A stretch of DNA of 64,000 nt from Ischnura elegans. Lineage: Eukaryota > Arthropoda > Insecta > Odonata > Coenagrionidae. The stretch is from the NCBI RefSeq assembly GCF_921293095.1, contig NC_060257.1:57076968-57140967 (forward strand), in the 5' to 3' direction. Both the position numbers and the translations under genes were made by a program. Positions 1-10,045 of the stretch are shown here, in pieces (positions within the stretch are counted from its first letter, which is position 1; every line of letters begins with the position of its first letter). The notes beneath the pieces were generated by a model. The model was not told where the DNA came from and made no database searches. It saw nothing but the letters and a program-made list of their open reading frames with translations.

Positions 1-178
1 AAAAAGGAGCTTAGTTTAAACCGGCCAAAGCAGGTGTATGGTAGTAGTAATGACTACAACACAGCTCGAGAACTCTGAAATTTCCGCCAATAAAACAGCC
101 CTCAATTTGGAGCTTCTTCAGAGATTTAATACTGTTTTACAAGCTGTCTTCTAGCTATAGAATAAAAAATATAGATAT

Positions 179-592
179 TTGCGAAGTGTATTCTATCTGA
201 ACAGCACGGCTATTGTTGAATTATATCACTGGTTTTGCATGCCAACAATGTTTACCCTAAATACTGTTGCACGAAAGTATTGCCATACAAAATTCATTGT
301 TACCAATCGGAAAAATGTCAGAGGAAGCGCAGGAAGCGTACAACAAATTGTTGAGGAAATTCAGGGAAGATTTTACCGGAAAGTGCTCGAGGAAAAATCT
401 GTAGTGGACTTCGTCGTGAGATTGATGTTACATTCCGACTCGATAAATGAAAGTCAGATTGTGATGCGGTCCAAGTCATCGACAGTTTTATGTTCTGGAG
501 CCATGAATATTTTGTATGAATCCTACCTGATAGAATCAGGATCTTCATCGGAATCGGTAGACGATTCTTTGGATGGAACGAAGTCTGATTGA
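179..592 (+). other. Unrecognised open reading frame, possibly decayed
   Basis: This 137-codon frame is open from a TTG at 179; the first ATG lies inside it. Its last third looks protein-like: a stretch containing VVDFVVRLMLHSDSINES is followed by an acidic serine-rich tail (ESGSSSESVDD) ending at a TGA. A second frame over about 316-400 also reads plausibly (it begins MSEEAQEAYNKLLRKF), so this may be a frame-shifted old exon or transposase remnant. I do not recognise the family and see no clear splice sites. It could also be chance, since the surrounding DNA is AT-rich. Confidence 0.2.
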
Positions 593-1370
593 AATTTGTG
601 TTTACGTTTACAAGCCTATGTGCGCAGCTCTTTTCATATTCAACGTAGAAAACCTACTATATAATAATGTGTGATGTAAATGTGTTTGTTAACTTTTTAT
701 ATATTCTTAAAAAGACATTTAAGTTATTAGTTTTCATTTACTATTTAAAATAATAAGTGGGTTTATTCAATAATGCAGCTTTGTGCTTAGATAATTATTC
801 ATGGAACGAATTAGAGATGGATTATATTTAGTTTTTGCATTTTTTTAAGTGAGTGGTCGCGGGCCTGTTCATATTTTACGCAGATTGACTGTTATACAAT
901 AATGTTTTATAATTTCTTTGCTACCTTATTATGTTCCAGGATGTATTTTTAAGCCATAAGTATGCATACATGCCTATAACGTGTACAAAAATTAAGATAC
1001 ATGTAACAATATCCGAAATTAATTCGTTTAGAATGTTTGAAAATTAAAAATAGCCATAAAATGATATTTATTTAAAATTATTCATGAAATTATTAATCGA
1101 TTGCCTTAAAACTTTGAAATGTATTTCATATAATTTTCAAAATCAGTTTCATATTCGTAATATAATATAATTAAAAATATTCGCCCCTTTCTACTGGACA
1201 TAAGGAACAATTACTGTCTTATTTTAGCAAAAATTCAAATTTTTTGGCAAAGTATAAATTTTCTTTGTATTTCAATATCATATTCGGAATTAGTGACCTC
1301 GAAAACTGTTATATTCCAAATTTCAAGCAAATTACATGATATTTAATAATTATGACCAACTTTTAAGCAT
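593..1370. other. AT-rich stretch, nothing recognised
   Basis: Strongly AT-rich DNA with many short A and T runs. I see no reading frame, terminal repeat or tRNA-like promoter. Confidence 0.5.
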
Positions 1371-1659
1371 TTGGCCCCACTGTGCGACGGTCAGTCGCGC
1401 TAATGAGGGTTCACCCTCCGTCCCCACGAGAGCGACATTAACCTCCGCGGTCCATGTTCGTCCATATTAATGACTGTTGGGGTAGCCCGCGTTAAGACTT
1501 TCAAATGGCCAACTGTTCCTCTCCTATGCCGTAGACTTCGTAAGGCTAAAGATAAAAGTGTTTCGTACGGTTTTATTTTAAAACATCTCACCGCCTGAAT
1601 AAGAAAGAAGTGAATTATGAGATCTCAAAAGAAATGCAGAATGTTATTTACAAAAGATA

Positions 1660-1870
1660 ACGTTTCTAACATGAGAAGAAGATACAGCGCTGTGCTTCTC
1701 CACTTAAGAGTACCGGGTTAAAATCCTGCGTGTGAAACCTTTGGGTAACTCCTAATAAAAAATCTTCGAAGTTAGAGGTGGCCAAAGGATAGTAAAAAAA
1801 ATCACACACCTGTGGTATAGTTTGTGGTGAGCTCTACCCCCACCAATTCAAACCAGTCTTCAGGTAGAAC
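1660..1870 (+). mobile_element. Decayed SINE-like repeat
   Basis: A degraded B-box (GGGTTAAAATCC, about 1715-1726) is followed by a body with a GTGAGCTCTACCC motif near 1827. A similar body follows a better B-box at 10.73 kb. This suggests a tRNA-derived SINE family; no clear A-box survives here. Confidence 0.35.
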
Positions 1871-3500
1871 CAATGAGTGAGTGAACATTTCTAACTGACT
1901 ATCAGTGTGCGCATCAAACCGTGCACATCGTAATGGAAAAGAATGATGAAAATAAAATGGGCCACCGCATAAACTCATCGGTCCTGATGCATTGTATACA
2001 ACAAATCGATGTTTGATTTTATTTACTGCTTGGCTAAATGAAATATCGTTATATTGAATTGCACAGTGCTCCCTGACAAATTACAGCATGATACAGAAGC
2101 ATATAAATTGCTAATGCTGTTTGTTAACACGTAATTAACCAGAAAACATGCAATCCAGACACAAATAACGGCATATTTCCCGGAACTGAGGAGGTTAAGT
2201 AATGAAAAGAGTGAAAGAAAAGTCTTCTAAAAGCCAATAGAAGAAAAATAGACTTAAATGGACTTGGACTTAAAAATGGTAAAATTTTGAAGCAGAGTGG
2301 AAGCATTCGAAAATGTGGTGCTACCGAAAAATGATGGAGCTAATTAATCTTTAATTATACACGCCGTTGTTGTCTCGTTGACTGATGATTTTTATCCGTA
2401 ACTAATAAACAACTGTAAACCCTTGACAACACTTTTGCTCATTTTCTTTTAATTTACATTAGCAAATGATTAATTCATTAACTTCAACAGAACTCAACCT
2501 CGAATTCGACGCCATCTCTGTACAGGGATTGTTTTAGGTACGACACAAATTAACGTGAGCAAAAACCTTTCGAGTTTCATAATTTGAGGAAACAAATGCA
2601 AGTGTACACAAACCGAGCCAAGCTTTCATACACGTATGGAATCGCTTCCCTTCACTTCACCAAACTAACATCCCACTTTCCGGGGAATTGTCATCGAGCC
2701 AAGAAGACATATGAAGGCACTTGCGCGCTCTCCGCATTCGATACGATCGATTTCCTTCATACACTAACTGCGCAAATCTGCGAATTATTATGTTGAAATC
2801 GATAGGAGAAGTAGGAGGAAACGCTTATTCGGGAAAAATCTCCAAGAATAGAACCGTAATGAAGAATCACGAGAATCTTAATTAGTGATAGGGTATAGAT
2901 TAGGATAGTTAGGAAGGGTATTACGATAGATAGGAAGGGTATTAGGATATATTAGTGATTTGGAGATAGTGTACAATTTTATCGATATAATATAGCGATA
3001 GAATAAGACAATTTTCGTTTCTTACCTAAATTTGAATGAATGAATGCATATCTTCAATCGGTTCACGCTTCTAGATCAAAATTTTAACTAATAAACACAC
3101 AAAAAGGTCACCATAAATTCAGCGACGAGGTGAATGATACCCTTAAGTAGAATGATACCTTTAATCTACCTAAAAGCGAGCTAAAACTTCTCGTCTCTGC
3201 TAAAACTTAACACCACTATCAGTGTACAGCGTGAGGAAACAGCATAGTTTCATGAGAGTGCATCATGAGGAAACAGCAAAGTTTTTATCCCTTTTAACTC
3301 CTACGATAAAGGATTTCCACCAATCCATGCCCGCTAGTATTACTTAAGCCTGAATCTCAATCAGAATGATATTTCCAGCGACAGGTTCTCAGGGACCAAA
3401 GAAATGATCGCTCGACCCATCATTTTCTGAATCACACGGTCATTCCCACCTTCCCTTTTTCCATCGCTTATTCCGTCACTTTCCGTACATACAACTTCCA
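1871..3500. other. Intergenic, mostly featureless
   Basis: I find no gene. About 2880-2960 holds a short, imperfect tandem run built from TAGGAAGGGTATTA-like units. About 3390-3500 holds a fragment of the repeat whose ends read like GAATCACACGATCATT, also seen at 4.17, 8.25, 10.05, 22.6 and 23.3 kb. Confidence 0.4.
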
Positions 3501-3529
3501 TACCATCAAAAAGCGAAGCGGGGTCAAGT

Positions 3530-4185
3530 AGCCAAGCGCGTTAGTATGGCAATTTAAAAAAAGTTACCCCTGAAAATGTCGCGAAGTTCGCTTTTAAAAT
3601 TAGATTGAAACGAGTAATATTTCGAGAAAGAGAAGTCCAGTCGAGCGGGAATGGTTCGTCCTCATCCAGCAACATGATTTATTGGCATCAAAACATAGTA
3701 GCAACGAGCCAAATGTGTAATTTTTTATCGGTAAAACTTTTTTATTCCCACGAGAGTAAAGTACGAGGCCTATTCATAAAGCAAGGGCCGTTTGGTCACA
3801 GGAATAATATACTCATATGGAAACTATCTTTTAATATTACTTACCCCGTGTGGGTGAGAGGGCCGGATTTACCCAAAGTTACGCTATAGGCACCTCTCCA
3901 TTGAGGGCTCCTCCTCACTTGAGCACAGGTACAACTTTCATACCATCAAAAGCGAAGCGCGGCGTTACAATCGCTGTTAGCGGCCGTGAATTTTGATTGG
4001 CTGAAGGACGGGGACAGCGAAGATTTCAGCGACGGAAAAAGGGACGTTCCGAGTGATGGAAAAAGGGATGGGATTCCCATCCCTGGAGTCATCGCGGAAA
4101 ATGATTGCGCGAAACTGTTATTTCTCAGCCATCATTGGAGATGTCCCTCGAAAGGGTTAGAAAAATATAATCGTGTGATTCAATC
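3530..4185 (+). repeat. Left arm of large inverted repeat (part A)
   Basis: This block reappears in reverse complement at about 10045-10710, with the same order of landmarks: GCCAAGCGCGTTAGTATGGC, TCGAGCGGGAATGG, GGCCGTTTGGTCAC, GGATTTACCCAAAGTTACG, GCGGCCGTGAATT. Differences are scattered substitutions and small indels. Frames within it are repeat-derived and not believable genes, because the same frames occur in both copies. Confidence 0.85.
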
Positions 4186-5450
4186 CACGGTTCCCACTCT
4201 GACTAAATTATAAAATTCACGGTTTTTTTCCAGGTTTTCACGGTTTAAATGTCGTCCAATTCACGGTCTGTTGAAAAGCCATTTTTGACATAAACATTGA
4301 TCACGTAACAATCGCAGGCCGCACGTTAACTAAAATTAAAAATATAACGCGACAGACGCCGTGAATGAAAACACAGCACTAAAAGTGTTACCTCTAATGA
4401 CGTCACTCATCGTAGGCAAAATTCAGGGCCGGCTAAAGGTTGTGAGTGGGAAAATGGAGGGTGGCAGGGGAGTGAAGAAGTGTCTGATTTTTCGCCAGGG
4501 TTAATCAACACTTTGGGTACCGGTCTTTCAATCACAGCCTCGTGTCGTCATAGTATACGGGCCAACAATAGGGCAGTTTCCTTCATCAGAGAAAACGAAA
4601 AGCATTGATTGCGATTCGTTACCCACCATTAGTGTATTCATAATATACAAATTATTTGGTTTTATAAATCCCAGTTCAGACGAATGGCAATGGTCAATTT
4701 TAACCGCATTTGAAAAAGGCCAGATTGGCGCCCATGCAATTTCACTCCACGTGACGTCACGGGGACCTAGTTTCTATACGAGTAGATAGGAGTTTTACAT
4801 CGTCTGAGATTACTAATGCATGCATGAGGAAACGAGATCAGGGAAACATGTCTTAATAATCACCTATTAAAACTGCCTAAGGTTGGAAAGTTTCCTTCGT
4901 TTGATAGGGTTTTAATAATCCTTATGTAAGCCAAGCGCTACCTGCTAGCAGCCTGCATCGTATCAGCGCTCAAAGCCTCGCCCCAAGGTCACCTCACACG
5001 GCGACAGCGGGAACCAGAACGACGTCACACGGGGTTTTCCCAGCATTCATACTTAGCCGTCGCGTTTTCGCGCGCTTGAAAATTTTCACTTTCCATTCAA
5101 TCACGAAAAATAGATATCGTCATTAAAAAATCTAAAACCCTGAAATACGAACTCCTGGAATAATAATCTTTCGATTTAGGAAATAAAAAAATAATAGGAA
5201 ACCACCCTATTGCGCTTCGAATACGCGTGTGCAGATAAATGGGTGGATGGCGTCCGCACTTACCTCGGCCTTGGATCATGATCGACATTTCAATTTTTCT
5301 TTTGATCCATCAATCGTAGTTCTACAATCAAATTTAAGAGATATTTAAGGTTCATTGGCGAAATTCACGGCTTTTCCCAGGTTTTTTCACGGTAAACGAT
5401 ATTCACGGCTTATTCACGTTTTAAGGTTTTCACTGTTGAGTGGGAACCAT
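4186..5450. mobile_element. DNA transposon remnant, CCAYGGTTCCCACT ends
   Basis: The left end (CCACGGTTCCCACTC) and right end (GAGTGGGAACCATG) are inverted repeats. Each is followed inward by AT-rich DNA with repeated TTCACGG motifs (about 4210-4265 and 5355-5440). Flanks GATTCAAT and GATTCATG may be an eroded 8-bp target duplication. The element is absent from the matching place in the right arm (near 10.05 kb), so it inserted after the arms formed. Another element (4566-5212) sits inside it. No transposase frame remains. Confidence 0.6.
4566..5212 (+). mobile_element. 647-bp TIR element, CAATAGGG ends (copy 1)
   Basis: Ends are CAATAGGGCAGTTT and AAACCACCCTATTG. The whole unit recurs in reverse complement at 57004-57648, with shared landmarks such as CCTGCTAGCAGCCTGC-like and GCGCGCTTGAAAATTTTCAC. 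It is non-autonomous: no long frame. It is nested in the 4186-5450 element. Confidence 0.75.
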
Positions 5451-5463
5451 GGATTCATGCTTA

Positions 5464-5867
5464 AGGGCCGTATTCTTAGTCGACCCTGTAGGGCCAACCG
5501 ACCCTGGATACGTCATCAGCCCCTACATAAACCGATCTCGCCCTACATACGCCACACCAAGCCCTACATATGGCCGTTTTCGGAACTAAAAGGGCCCTAC
5601 TTGATGTAGGGTAGCTGAACCAGTCCTACACCCTACAAAAACAATATGCTCGGTCATAAATTGTCGGTCGTCTTTTCTTAGTTTCATAGTTAGTTCCATT
5701 ACACCACCAGAGTGTAAAATTAGCACTGCGCCATCATCTACGTCATCTCAGAGAACTTGGCGACGGAATTACCCCCCACCACTTATGTAGGGTCGACTGA
5801 GAAACGCATGTAGGGGCCTTTTGTTATGCAGGGACGGATATGTAGGGTCGACTAAGAATACGGCCCT
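5464..5867. mobile_element. 404-bp MITE, AGGGCCGTATTC ends
   Basis: Near-perfect terminal inverted repeats of about 24 bp begin AGGGCCGTATTCTTAGTCGA and end with the reverse complement at 5867. The interior has more copies of GTAGGG and CCCTAC-type motifs. No target duplication is clear and the superfamily is unassigned. Confidence 0.8.
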
Positions 5868-5882
5868 CAGATACGAGTCGAA

Positions 5883-5975
5883 GCATACCGCGCCGACACC
5901 GAAAAAGACTGGGAACTACAGGGCTATCACGCCCCCTATGAGCCAATTGCAGCATAGAAACTCCTGCTAAACGTC
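5883..5975 (+). repeat. Left arm of large inverted repeat (part B)
   Basis: Shared landmarks such as CTGGGAACTAC and AAACTCCTGCTAAACGTCTC match the reverse complement of about 9940-10040. In the right arm this block abuts part A directly; here it is separated from it by two insertions. Confidence 0.75.
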
Positions 5976-6205
5976 TCTTTTTTTAAGTCGGTATAAAATG
6001 CACTAAAGGGTAAAAAAATAAGCTTTATATCACTCGAAGAATAAAGCGTTGGTGCTGATTTAGTTCAAAATGAGTGCAGAAGAATTGGTGAGTAAGGGTT
6101 GACACGCAATATTAATATATAAACCCAATCAGCACCAACGCTTTATTCTTCGAGTGATATAAAGCTTTATTTACTTTTTAATGCATTTTTAGTCTTAAAA
6201 AAAGG
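5976..6205. mobile_element. MITE with long inverted ends (ATCAGCACC)
   Basis: Arms of about 85-90 bp are inverted copies around a spacer near 6065-6120. Matching core: ATCACTCGAAGAATAAAGCG on the left and its complement near 6130-6165. A diverged relative lies at about 38826-39245. No coding frame. Confidence 0.75.
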
Positions 6206-6213
6206 GTGTTCAT

Positions 6214-6688
6214 TAGGGATGGTCGGATCGGATCCAAATATCCGCGGATATTTGGATCCGAGGCCCTTCATTTGATTACATCGGGTCCCAAGTCGCGGAA
6301 GACATCGGAACTGGATCCGAAATTTTAAATAATAGCTTCAGTGAATGCACCCTTATGAATAAGGGTGGAAAGAGTTCCGATTTTATCTTCGAATGCGCCG
6401 TCGCATGCGATTCTTGTCCTACTCATGAACCGTTTTGTTTGAAAGCTCTCGCAAAGGTTACGTAGGAGAATTTCAGCCGTGGAGAATAAAAATAATAAGG
6501 CAAAAATACGACTGGCACATAGTGTGACTCTTCCCAAGAGATTGAACAATCATCGGGGGAATCTCAGCGTCAGGAATTTGATAATGCATTTGGATCCGAA
6601 AATCTCCGATCCGAAAGATCCGGCTCCGAAAATCAAGGATCCGATCCGAATCCGGATCCGAAAAAAATCCTGGATACGTCCATCCCTA
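6214..6688. mobile_element. hAT-type MITE, TAGGGATGG ends
   Basis: Ends TAGGGATGG and CCATCCCTA are flanked by an 8-bp duplication, GTGTTCAT (6206-6213) and GTGTTTAT (6689-6696), one base different. Eight-bp duplications with short TIRs fit hAT. Both termini are rich in GGATCC/GATCCG subrepeats that could fold. No transposase. Confidence 0.8.
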
Positions 6689-6879
6689 GTGTTTATGCAA
6701 ATCTTTTTTCACTTTTCTTATTTTCGAATTTTTATAAGTGGATCATGTAGTCGATTAAACCAGAGCTGTTAAAGAATATTCTGCAAAAACACTCATAACT
6801 ATTTAATTTAAGAATACCGGGGCTAGCCACGGTGATATCTTTACGGAGTCACCCGCATATTTCCACAGGGAAGAACGAC

Positions 6880-7050
6880 GCCTCGGTAGCTTAACTGGTT
6901 AAAGCACACGACCGAAAATCGGGGGATCCGGGTTCCGATCCTGGTCAAGGCTAATGATCTTTTTCTCGGTAGATTTTTCGCAAAATTTATAACTATCTCC
7001 ATGCATTAAGAATATTTAAAACTATTTTTAAGATTACAGATAATTAAAAC
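6880..7050 (+). mobile_element. tRNA-Phe-like SINE copy
   Basis: The first ~73 nt fold nearly as a tRNA. There is a partly paired acceptor stem (GCCTCGG with TCAAGGC), an A-box TAGCTTAACTGG (6887-6898), an anticodon arm with GAA at the Phe position, and a B-box GGTTCCGATCC (6931-6941). The base before the anticodon is C instead of T, no discriminator or 3' tail is convincing, and the sequence runs on into a repeat body (to about 7050) found inverted at 9.06-9.20 kb. A SINE is therefore far likelier than a working tRNA gene. Confidence 0.6.
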
Positions 7051-7370
7051 TTTTAATTGAAGTATTTTATCAATACGATGATAATGTCTATCTCATTTTT
7101 GTTCTGAGAATTGATGTTTTTATTTTCTACTTTTTTAAGTTTTTCTGTTCTATTTTGTATCTGTTATGAACACTAAAAATTGACCCTCCGATATTTCGGA
7201 CGCCATGCACGATGGTGAGTTCTCACACCTTATCTAATGATGGCTGCTCTTATATTTTAACATCAAATTTTTATTTTAGTATTCTGTATTTAATTATAAC
7301 ATAAACTTAATTTCATTTAACGATGGAATACAAGCATATTGTAAGCAACTATCCATGAAAAGATTTATTG
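7051..7370. other. AT-rich spacer
   Basis: AT-rich sequence between the SINE-like copy and the tandem repeat. Nothing recognised. Confidence 0.5.
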
Positions 7371-7372
7371 GC

Positions 7373-7831
7373 TTTGGCAATAAATAAATATAAACACCCA
7401 ATGGCACCTCTGGAGGCAACTAATGATGCAAGCTTACCCTCAAATGCAACTACATATAAACTATGCGAGTGGAGAGAGAGGAATCCTTTTACAAAATTAA
7501 CTTCATGCACTAATGCGTTAAGGGGTTTGGCAATAAATAAATATAAACACCCAATGGCACCTCTGGAGGCAACTAATGATGCAAGCTTACCCTCAAATGC
7601 AACTACATATAAACTATGCGAGTGGAGAGAGAGGAATCCTTTTACAAAATTAACTTCATGCACTAATGCGTTAAGGGGTTTGGCAATAAATAAATATAAA
7701 CACCCAATGGCACCTCTGGAGGCGACTAATGATGCAAGCTTACCCTCAAATGCAACTACATATAAACTATGCGAGTGGAGAGAGAGGAATCCTTTTACAA
7801 AATTAACTTCATGCACTAATGCGTTAAGGGA
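7373..7831. repeat. Three-copy 153-bp tandem repeat
   Basis: The unit repeats exactly every 153 bp (TTTGGCAATAAATAAATA recurs at 7373, 7526 and 7679). I see one substitution between copies (GGCAAC to GGCGAC in copy 3). Because 153 is a multiple of 3, one frame stays open across all copies on each strand (about 165 and 155 codons). This explains the apparent proteins without any gene. Near-identity implies recent expansion or an assembly effect. Confidence 0.9.
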
Positions 7832-7909
7832 TTGTGGTGGTTGGGCTCAGAAAATGATAGGATGAGAGATTTGTCCCTTATGGTCCCTGAAAACCTATCG
7901 CTTGAGCTA

Positions 7910-8216
7910 TCGGAATGGTATTTGAAGGAAGCGACCGACAGCTGAGTTCATTTGCGCCATGAGGGAAGGGTCGGGAAGGAAGGGTGGAGAGAACCCCGGC
8001 GTTGGCGTTAGCGTGCTCTTAACGAAAGGCGCCAAGGGGACCACGGCTTAACGTCCCATCCGACGGACGGCGTATTGTCCTTAATATGTTCTCCACACAT
8101 CATCAAACCAGGGATTGGGGAGTCTCTGAAAATTCTCTGCCACTGCCGGGATTTGAACCCGAGCCCACGGGGTGGGAAGCCAACATTCTAACCACAGCAC
8201 CAACCCGATCCCCGCT
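7910..8216 (-). mobile_element. tRNA-derived SINE
   Basis: On the minus strand it starts with a tRNA-like head containing TGGTGCTGTGGTTAGAATG and a perfect B-box GGTTCAAATCC (8149-8159). The body includes GATGGGACGTTAAGCCGTGG and CCCTCATGGCGCAAATGA. Such bodies are widespread in invertebrate SINEs (general knowledge). The tail end near 7910 is approximate. Confidence 0.75.
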
Positions 8217-8269
8217 TGAGCTATCATTCTGAGGGACGGAAAAAAATGATCGTGTGATTCAGACTTTAG

Positions 8270-8690
8270 GCTGGGGCAACGGACAACCGCGCAACATTGC
8301 CGTGTTAGGGCGTTCCATTCTTCTTGAGCCTCTTTACCCCACCTCCTGCGTGGGAATGTGAGCCCACCGACCGAAGTTGCGTTGTGAAACTTTAGCGAGA
8401 AGTTCGTGTGTGTGCGTTCGTAGTTTCGTTGGCAAGGTCTTTACGCTGCGTATCCCGGACGTTGTGCTCTGCGATAAGGAGCAGCGGGGAGGTCAGGTGG
8501 AAAGGAAACTTGGTATGGGTCTCAGGTGGGGAATGTAGGGGGTGTCTTTCCCCCCCCCCTACCCCCTCCCAATGTTTCTCCCCTCCCCTCTTTTTCCGTC
8601 GTTGTTGCATATTTTGGGATTTCGAGATCACATACCCCACCTCCTCTTCTCCCTCCCAACCAGCGGCGTTTCTTTATCCCTAAGTAGGGA
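8270..8690. other. GC-rich island, no gene identified
   Basis: Markedly richer in G+C than its surroundings, with CpGs at 8280-8470 and poly-pyrimidine tracts at 8550-8680. Several overlapping frames on both strands are low-complexity and resemble no family. It could be a promoter or first exon of an unseen gene, or another repeat. Confidence 0.3.
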
Positions 8691-9060
8691 ATTTAGAGAT
8701 CGCTTAACTGTGAAACAACCTCGTTCGTTAAGCATTTTGAAGAAGCAAGGGAAATTTTTCTTGAGAATTCTTTTACTCCTCACGGGAAATTAAAAGAAAA
8801 ATACCTTTTAGTTCTGTCTCAGTTTTTTTACACGCTTTTTCTGAGCTTAATAATTTATTTTTACTTTTTTAATAATGCAAAATAATGTTTAGGTTTTATT
8901 GATCTTGGAAACAAACGGAAAATATATCTCGCTAATATCGTGGTGATTACTTAACGTATTTTCTTAACTTGCTTTTAAAATTTTGCACACTATAATGTTC
9001 CTCATCTCATTGCAATATTAAATAATCAGACATTTGAAATTTTGTTTCATCGAGCTGTAA
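8691..9060. other. AT-rich spacer
   Basis: No gene, terminal repeat or tRNA-like signal seen. Confidence 0.5.
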
Positions 9061-9200
9061 TTAATTAACTGTAAAATTCATTTGGAAAAATAGTTTTAAA
9101 TATCCTTAATGTACGGAGATAGTTATAAATTATGCGAAAAATCCACCGAGAAAAAGATCATTAGCCTTGACCAGGATTGGAATCCTTGACTACTCCGTTA
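9060..9200 (-). repeat. Right-arm copy of SINE-like repeat
   Basis: Reverse complement of about 6925-7050: it shares TTAGCCTTGACCAGGATT, AAAAAGATCATTAG and GGAGATAGTTATAAAT. The A-box half is missing. It is part of the inverted-repeat symmetry around 7-9 kb. Confidence 0.7.
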
Positions 9201-9573
9201 TTCCATAGATTTTCGAAATATCTTATTTCCAAACACTATTAGTTCTTCCTATTTTTATAGTTTTATGCTTCAGATCCGTGGAGCAGAACCGGAAGAATTT
9301 TTTTACGAGTTCTCAATGTTTTTGTCACCCTGTCAAGGTGGTTGATTTTTCAATGTCAAACGTTAGCACTTCATTGCTCTCGTGGGAGACTCAGCGAAAC
9401 GACACTGCGGGCAAGTTAGCGGTTGCTCCTGAAATCTGTGAAATATCGCGTGGTATTGTGGCTTTTCTATTCCCTTGCAAAAAACCGAGAGACACCAAGT
9501 TCCATGCGGTGCTAAATTTAATGTTACTTTCGGAGTTGGATCTAATTTTTTTCGTAGTATATATCCTTTAAAG

Positions 9574-9916
9574 CAGGGGTTCCCAAACTGGGGGGCGTGG
9601 AGAAAGTCCAGGGGGGGCGTGACACCCAAATTTTATAAATAAAGAAATTACAAAAATGATTTCCTCAGATCTTTGAAATAAATTCTTTCTAAGTTTTCAT
9701 AATTGTAATCCTTCCATTCTGCGTTACCGCATTCAACAGTGAACAAAAAAATCTACCTACTCACCGCATCAAGTAGGCACATACTTGTACGAGTACAAGT
9801 ACTTGTGCAAGTAGGAGTTGGTATGTACGGCACCGTGGAAATAGGGTATTGCAAAATGGAAAGCTGACATGTGTAGCGGGGGGGGGGCGTGATACAAAAA
9901 TGTTTGGGAACCCCTG
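9574..9916. mobile_element. hAT-type MITE, CAGGGGTTCCCAAAC ends
   Basis: Inverted ends CAGGGGTTCCCAAAC and GTTTGGGAACCCCTG are flanked by a perfect 8-bp duplication CTTTAAAG (9566-9573, 9917-9924). Ends of this kind are typical of hAT MITEs in animals. Inner GC-rich tracts (GGGGGGCGTG) repeat near both ends, and a small dyad of ACTTGTAC-like words lies near 9780-9815. No transposase. Confidence 0.9.
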
Positions 9917-9939
9917 CTTTAAAGTCTTCTAAAAGTACC

Positions 9940-10045
9940 TGATGAGACGTTTAGCAGGAGTTTCCATACTGTAATTGGTTCATAGAGAGCGTGTAGCCCA
10001 GTAGTTCCCAGAAATTTTCGGTTTCAGTGCGGTCTGCGATTCACG
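9940..10045 (-). repeat. Right arm of large inverted repeat (part B)
   Basis: Reverse complement of about 5883-5975, abutting part A with no insertion between them. It supplies the pre-insertion arrangement for the left arm. Confidence 0.75.

Noticed and set aside
3986-4213. 75-codon protein conserved between two loci
   Set aside because: Its partner at 10024-10251 is the other arm of the inverted repeat, so the conservation is repeat copying.
6880-6952. Functional tRNA-Phe gene
   Set aside because: Stem mismatches, C in place of the invariant T before the anticodon, and continuation into a dispersed repeat body favour a SINE.
7349-7865. Long repetitive proteins on both strands
   Set aside because: They are explained by a 153-bp tandem repeat whose length is a multiple of three; no start context, splice sites or family resemblance.
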